Assembly (NCBI GenBank): GCA_934444895.1
Contig: CAKSDA010000019.1
Span: forward strand, 1-19,930
Origin: an uncultured Eubacteriales bacterium
GTDB lineage: Bacteria; Bacillota; Clostridia; Oscillospirales; Acutalibacteraceae
Direction of reading: 5' to 3'
DNA: 19,930 nt
The notes below the pieces were generated by a model that saw only the letters and a program-made list of their open reading frames with translations, was not told where the DNA came from and made no database searches. Numbering within the stretch: the stretch's first letter is position 1; every line of letters begins with the position of its first letter. The position numbers and the translations under genes were made by a program. Shown in pieces: positions 16,597 to 19,930 of this stretch.

Positions 16597-16628
16597 TTTT
16601 ACGGTTTTTGTTTCGGAGGTTATAATTA

Positions 16629-17279
16629 ATGGAAATTTCAAAGATATTATCTAAAGTAGACCATACAAATTTAAGTAAGAGTGCAACATTTGAGGATATT
16701 AAGGCATTATGTGACGATGGTATGAAGTTCTCCACGGCGTCTGTTTGCATACCTCCGTTTTATGTTAAACCGGCCGCTGAATATGTTAAAGGCAGAATAA
16801 AAATATGCACGGTTATAGGGTTCCCAAACGGATATAATACAACCGCGGCAAAGGTTTTTGAAACCGAAGATGCAGTACAAAACGGTGCAGATGAAATAGA
16901 TATGGTTATCAATATAGGACTTGTAAAGCAGAAAAAATTTGACCTTGTTCTTGAAGAAATAAGGGCAATAAGAGAAGCCTGCGGGGACCGCGTTTTAAAG
17001 GTTATTATTGAAACATGTCTTTTAAACAAAGAGGAAAAAATTAAAATGTGCGAGGTTGTTTCGGCATCTGGAGCCGATTTTATTAAAACATCTACGGGAT
17101 TTTCAACCGGTGGAGCAACATTTGAGGACATAATACTAATGAAAAAATTTGTAACCAACGGGGTTAAAATTAAAGCTGCCGGCGGAATTGCATCTATTTA
17201 TGATGCTGAAAAATTCATACAGCTGGGAGCCGACCGACTGGGCACCAGCAAAGTTGTTAAAATTGCAAAAACTTTATAG
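16629..17279 (+). CDS. deoC: Deoxyribose-phosphate aldolase
   Basis: 216 residues, the usual size for bacterial DERA. Cleaves 2-deoxy-D-ribose 5-phosphate to acetaldehyde and D-glyceraldehyde 3-phosphate, feeding nucleoside sugars into glycolysis. The TIM-barrel motifs are present: VDHTNLSKSAT at the start, TVIGFPNG, the acidic EIDMVINIG, LKVIIETCLL, the Schiff-base lysine in FIKTSTGFS, and IKAAGGI with the second active-site lysine. GGAGGT at 16615-16620 is 8 bases before the ATG, and a promoter lies upstream, so this is the first gene of the deo set. deoD follows closely, with its ATG 20 bases after the deoC stop. Confidence 0.97.
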   Translation: MEISKILSKVDHTNLSKSATFEDIKALCDDGMKFSTASVCIPPFYVKPAAEYVKGRIKICTVIGFPNGYNTTAAKVFETEDAVQNGADEIDMVINIGLVKQKKFDLVLEEIRAIREACGDRVLKVIIETCLLNKEEKIKMCEVVSASGADFIKTSTGFSTGGATFEDIILMKKFVTNGVKIKAAGGIASIYDAEKFIQLGADRLGTSKVVKIAKTL

Positions 17280-17299
17280 ATTTAAAAGGATGTGTGATT

Positions 17300-18025
17300 A
17301 TGAATGAAAAAATGTATCCAACTCCTCATATAGACGCGACTCCTGAGGATTTTGCAAAGACCGTATTAATGCCCGGGGATCCGCTTAGGTCAAAATTTGT
17401 TGCCGAAAACTTTTTGTCCGACGCAGTTTTAATAAATAATGTAAGAGGCGTTAGGGGGTACACCGGCAAATACAAAGGCCATGATGTAACCGTTATGGCA
17501 AGCGGTATGGGTATTCCGTCCATAGGGATATATTCCTATGAGCTTTACAACTTTTTCGGAGTTGAGAATATTATAAGAATCGGCTCTGCCGGGGCGCTGC
17601 AAAAGGATATTAAGATCAAGGATATTGTTTTCGGCATGGGCGCATGTACAAATTCAAATTATGCTTCTCAGTTTGGAATTGCAGGGAATATTGCTCCAAT
17701 ATGTAGCTATTTTCTATTAAAAAATGCTGTAAACGCAGCAAAAAACAAGAATGTAAATTATCACATAGGTAATCTTTTTTCATCAGACACTTTTTATAAT
17801 GATGATGCAAAGGCAAACGAAGGATATATAAAAATGGGTGCTTTGGCGGTTGAAATGGAAGCAGCCGGTTTGTATCTCAACGCCATGAGATCCGGGAAAA
17901 ACGCTCTAGCCATATGCACAATATCAGATCACATTGTTACCGGTGAAACCACAACGGCTATTGAACGACAGAATTCTTTTACCGATATGATTGAAATTGC
18001 GCTTGAAACGGCAGCAGCGGTTTAG
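17300..18025 (+). CDS. deoD: Purine-nucleoside phosphorylase, DeoD type
   Basis: 241 residues from ATG 17300, close to the family's usual 235-240. Splits purine ribo- and deoxyribonucleosides with phosphate into base and (deoxy)ribose-1-phosphate. Motifs of the hexameric DeoD class are TPHIDA near the N-terminus (the His contacts the ribose of the neighbouring subunit), VLMPGDPLRSKFVAE (phosphate-binding), NVRGVRGYTG, MGIPSIGIYSYEL, RIGSAGAL, VEMEAAGLY (nucleoside binding) and ICTISDHI with the catalytic Asp. AAGGA at 17286-17290 is well spaced (9 bases) for ATG 17300 but too close for the in-frame GTG at 17294. Very probably co-transcribed with deoC. Confidence 0.96.
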   Translation: MNEKMYPTPHIDATPEDFAKTVLMPGDPLRSKFVAENFLSDAVLINNVRGVRGYTGKYKGHDVTVMASGMGIPSIGIYSYELYNFFGVENIIRIGSAGALQKDIKIKDIVFGMGACTNSNYASQFGIAGNIAPICSYFLLKNAVNAAKNKNVNYHIGNLFSSDTFYNDDAKANEGYIKMGALAVEMEAAGLYLNAMRSGKNALAICTISDHIVTGETTTAIERQNSFTDMIEIALETAAAV

Positions 18026-18219
18026 GCTCTTTATCGTTTAATTTTTAGTTATATTGGCTAATTTTTAATTATATCGGCTGACTTATATCTGAGCTTGTAT
18101 AATTCGGACTTCCGTTAGTCTAACACAAACTGGCGTTTGTTTAACTCAGATCGGCATTGATACGGCTTGAATTTGCATTAAAAAATAATGTACAACATGT
18201 TTTATTGAGGTGAAACAGT
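18026..18219 (+). other. deoD-deoB intergenic region
   Basis: A 194-bp non-coding gap within the deo set. It holds the tandem repeats, a small dyad ACAAAC-TGGC-GTTTGT (18125-18140), a TTGATA at 18157-18162 with only a weak -10 (TAAAAA at 18179-18184), and GAGGTGA at 18207-18213 before deoB. The size suggests a separate or attenuated transcript for deoB-cdd, but no strong promoter or terminator is visible. Confidence 0.45.
18039..18078 (+). repeat. 20-bp tandem repeat, two copies, upstream of deoB
   Basis: Copies at 18039-18058 and 18059-18078 differ at two positions. Both end in AT(T/C)GGC. A more diverged pair with the same ending follows at 18121-18134 and 18142-18155 (TAAC....A(C/T)(T/C)GGC, 21-bp period). 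They lie in the 194-bp deoD-deoB gap. Confidence 0.6.
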
Positions 18220-19392
18220 ATGAGTTGTAAAAGGGTATTTTTAATTGTGCTGGACAGTTTTGGCGTCGGAGCTTTGCCTGATGCCGAGAAATTCGGCGAT
18301 ACCGCGGATTCCAATACGCTTAAAGCATGTTTTGAAACCGGAATTTTGAATATACCGAATATGATAAAATTGGGTATATCAAACATTCCCTGTGTTAATT
18401 ATCTGAAAACGCCGTTAAAGCAAACTGGTGCCTGCTTCAGAGCAGCGGAAAAGTCTATGGGGAAGGACACTACCACCGGACATTGGGAAATTGCAGGAAT
18501 AATATCCCAAAAACCTTTCCCCACATTTAAAAACGGCTTCCCTGAGGAAATTATAAACGAAATTAAAGCGCAAACAAAGCGCGGAGTTCTTTGCAACAAA
18601 CCGTATTCCGGAACAGAGGTAATAAAAGACTACGGAGACGAGCATGAAAGAACCGGTGATTTAATCATTTACACATCTGCTGACAGCGTTATGCAAATTG
18701 CCGCTGATGAAAAAATAGTTCAGGTAGAAAAGTTATATGAATATTGCATGATGGCAAGGAAAATTTTGTGCGGAAAAAATGCAGTGGGCAGGGTGATTGC
18801 GCGTCCTTTTATTTTAAAAGACGGCAGTTATGTGCGTACTGCAAACCGCAGAGATTTTTCTTTGCAGCCGCCGGAGAAAACAATGCTTGATTTTATTAAT
18901 GAAAGCGGCAAGGATGTTATATCGGTTGGAAAGATTTTTGATATTTTTGCGGGGCGTGGAATAACAAAGGCTTTTAAAACTCATTCGAATGATGAGGGTA
19001 TGTCGCAGACTCTGAAGCTTGCCGATGAGCATATAAGCGGTATTTGTTTTACAAATCTTGTGGATTTTGATATGCTTTACGGGCACCGAAATGACGCTGT
19101 GGGGTATGCCAAAGCCCTCAACAGGTTTGATAATTGGCTTGAGGAGTTTCTAAAAAAGCTGTCTAAGGATGATCTTTTGATTATAACTGCCGACCACGGA
19201 TGCGATCCCTCGGATGTCAGCACTGATCATACAAGGGAGTACATTCCAATTTTAGTATACGGAGACAGTATTGTGCCGGGAGGGTACGGAACGCTTGACA
19301 CATATGCTGACATCGGTGCTTCGGTATGCGATTATTTAAATGTAAAATACAGTGGCAGTGGTAAAAGCTTTATGGGCAGAATTACCGGGTAA
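18220..19392 (+). CDS. deoB: Phosphopentomutase
   Basis: 390 residues, the family length. Interconverts (deoxy)ribose 1-phosphate and 5-phosphate, linking DeoD to DeoC. It belongs to the alkaline-phosphatase superfamily and uses two Mn ions. Visible motifs are VLDSFGVGALPDA (metal Asp at the N-terminus), GKDTTTGHWE with the phospho-accepting Thr, KPYSGTEVIKDYG, HSNDEG, the TADHGCDPS metal site near residues 325-333, and STDHTRE. GAGGTGA ends 6 bases before the ATG. In context it completes the route from purine deoxynucleosides to glycolytic intermediates together with deoD and deoC. Confidence 0.97.
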   Translation: MSCKRVFLIVLDSFGVGALPDAEKFGDTADSNTLKACFETGILNIPNMIKLGISNIPCVNYLKTPLKQTGACFRAAEKSMGKDTTTGHWEIAGIISQKPFPTFKNGFPEEIINEIKAQTKRGVLCNKPYSGTEVIKDYGDEHERTGDLIIYTSADSVMQIAADEKIVQVEKLYEYCMMARKILCGKNAVGRVIARPFILKDGSYVRTANRRDFSLQPPEKTMLDFINESGKDVISVGKIFDIFAGRGITKAFKTHSNDEGMSQTLKLADEHISGICFTNLVDFDMLYGHRNDAVGYAKALNRFDNWLEEFLKKLSKDDLLIITADHGCDPSDVSTDHTREYIPILVYGDSIVPGGYGTLDTYADIGASVCDYLNVKYSGSGKSFMGRITG

Positions 19393-19437
19393 TGCCGAGT
19401 AAAAAAATTTAAAATTCAATATTCGGGGGACTTGATT

Positions 19438-19830
19438 ATGACCGGACGGGAACTTTTAGATAAAGCGATAAAGGCAAGGGAAAATTCCTATGCGCCATAT
19501 TCGAATTTTTTTGTTGGCGCTGCGCTTTTGTGTGAAGACGGAAGTGTTTACACCGGTTGCAATATAGAAAATTCCGGTTTTTCGGCTACGGTATGCGCTG
19601 AAAGGACTGCCATATTTAAGGCAATAAGTGAGGGTAAGCGGAAATTTGCGGCAATTGCAATAGCGGGCGGAAAGGGAACTACCGTCGAATGTTTTCCGTG
19701 CGGAGTATGCCGCCAGGTTTTAAGTGAGTTTTGTGATGAAGAATTAATCATTTATACAGAAAATGGCGGTCGTGTTAATAAGCATAAGTTAAAAGAATTA
19801 TTACCTTTTGCATTTAGCGGCCTTAATTAA
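19438..19830 (+). CDS. cdd: Cytidine deaminase
   Basis: 130 residues from ATG 19438, the size of the small tetrameric zinc enzymes. Deaminates cytidine and deoxycytidine to uridine and deoxyuridine. Motifs are YAPYSNFFVGAAL, CNIENSGFSATVCAERTAI (first zinc Cys and the catalytic Glu in CAE) and PCGVCRQVLSEF (the other two zinc Cys). GGGGGA at 19425-19430 is 7 bases before this ATG; an in-frame TTG at 19432 is too close to it. The 45-bp gap after deoB and the same strand suggest co-transcription. A pyrimidine-nucleoside phosphorylase would be the natural partner but is not in the window. Confidence 0.96.
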   Translation: MTGRELLDKAIKARENSYAPYSNFFVGAALLCEDGSVYTGCNIENSGFSATVCAERTAIFKAISEGKRKFAAIAIAGGKGTTVECFPCGVCRQVLSEFCDEELIIYTENGGRVNKHKLKELLPFAFSGLN

Positions 19831-19860
19831 AAGACAAATTATTTGTTCAGTTGTTTAGGC

Positions 19861-19886
19861 AAACAGTGATAAATCCGAATCTGTTT
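19861..19886 (+). terminator. Weak terminator-like hairpin after cdd
   Basis: AAACAG (19861-19866) pairs with CTGTTT (19881-19886) across a 14-nt loop, followed by more Ts. The stem is short and A/T-rich, so this is a weak candidate. The rest of 19831-19930 shows nothing else I can support. Confidence 0.22.
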
Positions 19887-19930
19887 TTTAAACGCTAATT
19901 TTTCACATGGCATTTGTTAAAATACTCGGT

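Noticed and set aside
18125..18140. ACAAAC-TGGC-GTTTGT hairpin as a terminator after deoD
   Set aside because: Only 6 bp, about 100 bases from the deoD stop, and followed by just a few Ts before C. Too weak to call.
1..19930. CRISPR arrays, tRNA/rRNA genes, insertion sequences, toxin-antitoxin or phage-defence genes
   Set aside because: No regular spaced repeats, no transposase-like protein, no recognisable RNA gene and no defence-type domain on either strand. Almost all of the sequence is explained by polysaccharide and nucleoside genes.

Overview
The window looks like chromosomal DNA of a low-GC Gram-positive bacterium, most likely a member of the Clostridia. It is AT-rich, genes are tightly packed with ATGA/TAATG overlaps, Shine-Dalgarno sequences are strong (GGAGG, AAGGAGA), sigma-A-type promoters are near consensus, and a WYL-domain regulator of clostridial type is present. 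The taxonomic placement is inferred from style and protein families only.

Region 1 (about 1-15326, all + strand) is the distal part of a Wzx/Wzy-type capsule or exopolysaccharide cluster. It opens inside a phosphoglycosyl transferase that starts the repeat unit on undecaprenyl phosphate. An HpcH/HpaI-type aldolase and a D-2-hydroxyacid dehydrogenase follow, then a GT4 glycosyltransferase, a DUF1919 gene frameshifted at a G8 tract, two more GT-B glycosyltransferases, a Wzy-like polymerase, a GT-A-like transferase, another GT-B transferase, a Wzx flippase, a CapE-type UDP-GlcNAc 4,6-dehydratase/5-epimerase, a CapG/FnlC-type 2-epimerase and a PF14907-type nucleotidyltransferase. Most genes overlap or lie within a few bases of each other, so the region probably forms one long operon, possibly with internal promoters. 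The chain-length and tyrosine-kinase genes (Wzz/Wzc type) are not in the window and may lie upstream.

Region 2 (15344-15382) is a perfect 16-bp inverted repeat with T-rich ends. It separates the convergent polysaccharide operon and WYL gene and looks like a bidirectional terminator.

Region 3 (15423 to about 19830) holds a minus-strand WYL regulator and, divergent from it, a nucleoside-salvage/catabolism set: deoC, deoD, deoB and cdd. DeoD splits purine (deoxy)nucleosides, DeoB converts (deoxy)ribose-1-P to the 5-P form, DeoC cleaves deoxyribose-5-P to acetaldehyde and glyceraldehyde-3-P, and Cdd deaminates cytidine/deoxycytidine. Both divergent promoters can be read in the sequence, and each has a small dyad that could be an operator.

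The points most worth a second look are the G8 frameshift (phase variation or sequencing error), the aldolase/dehydrogenase pair inside a polysaccharide operon, and CapE directly followed by CapG with no CapF-type reductase. I see no CRISPR array, IS element, tRNA or rRNA. I found no convincing wholly new system.
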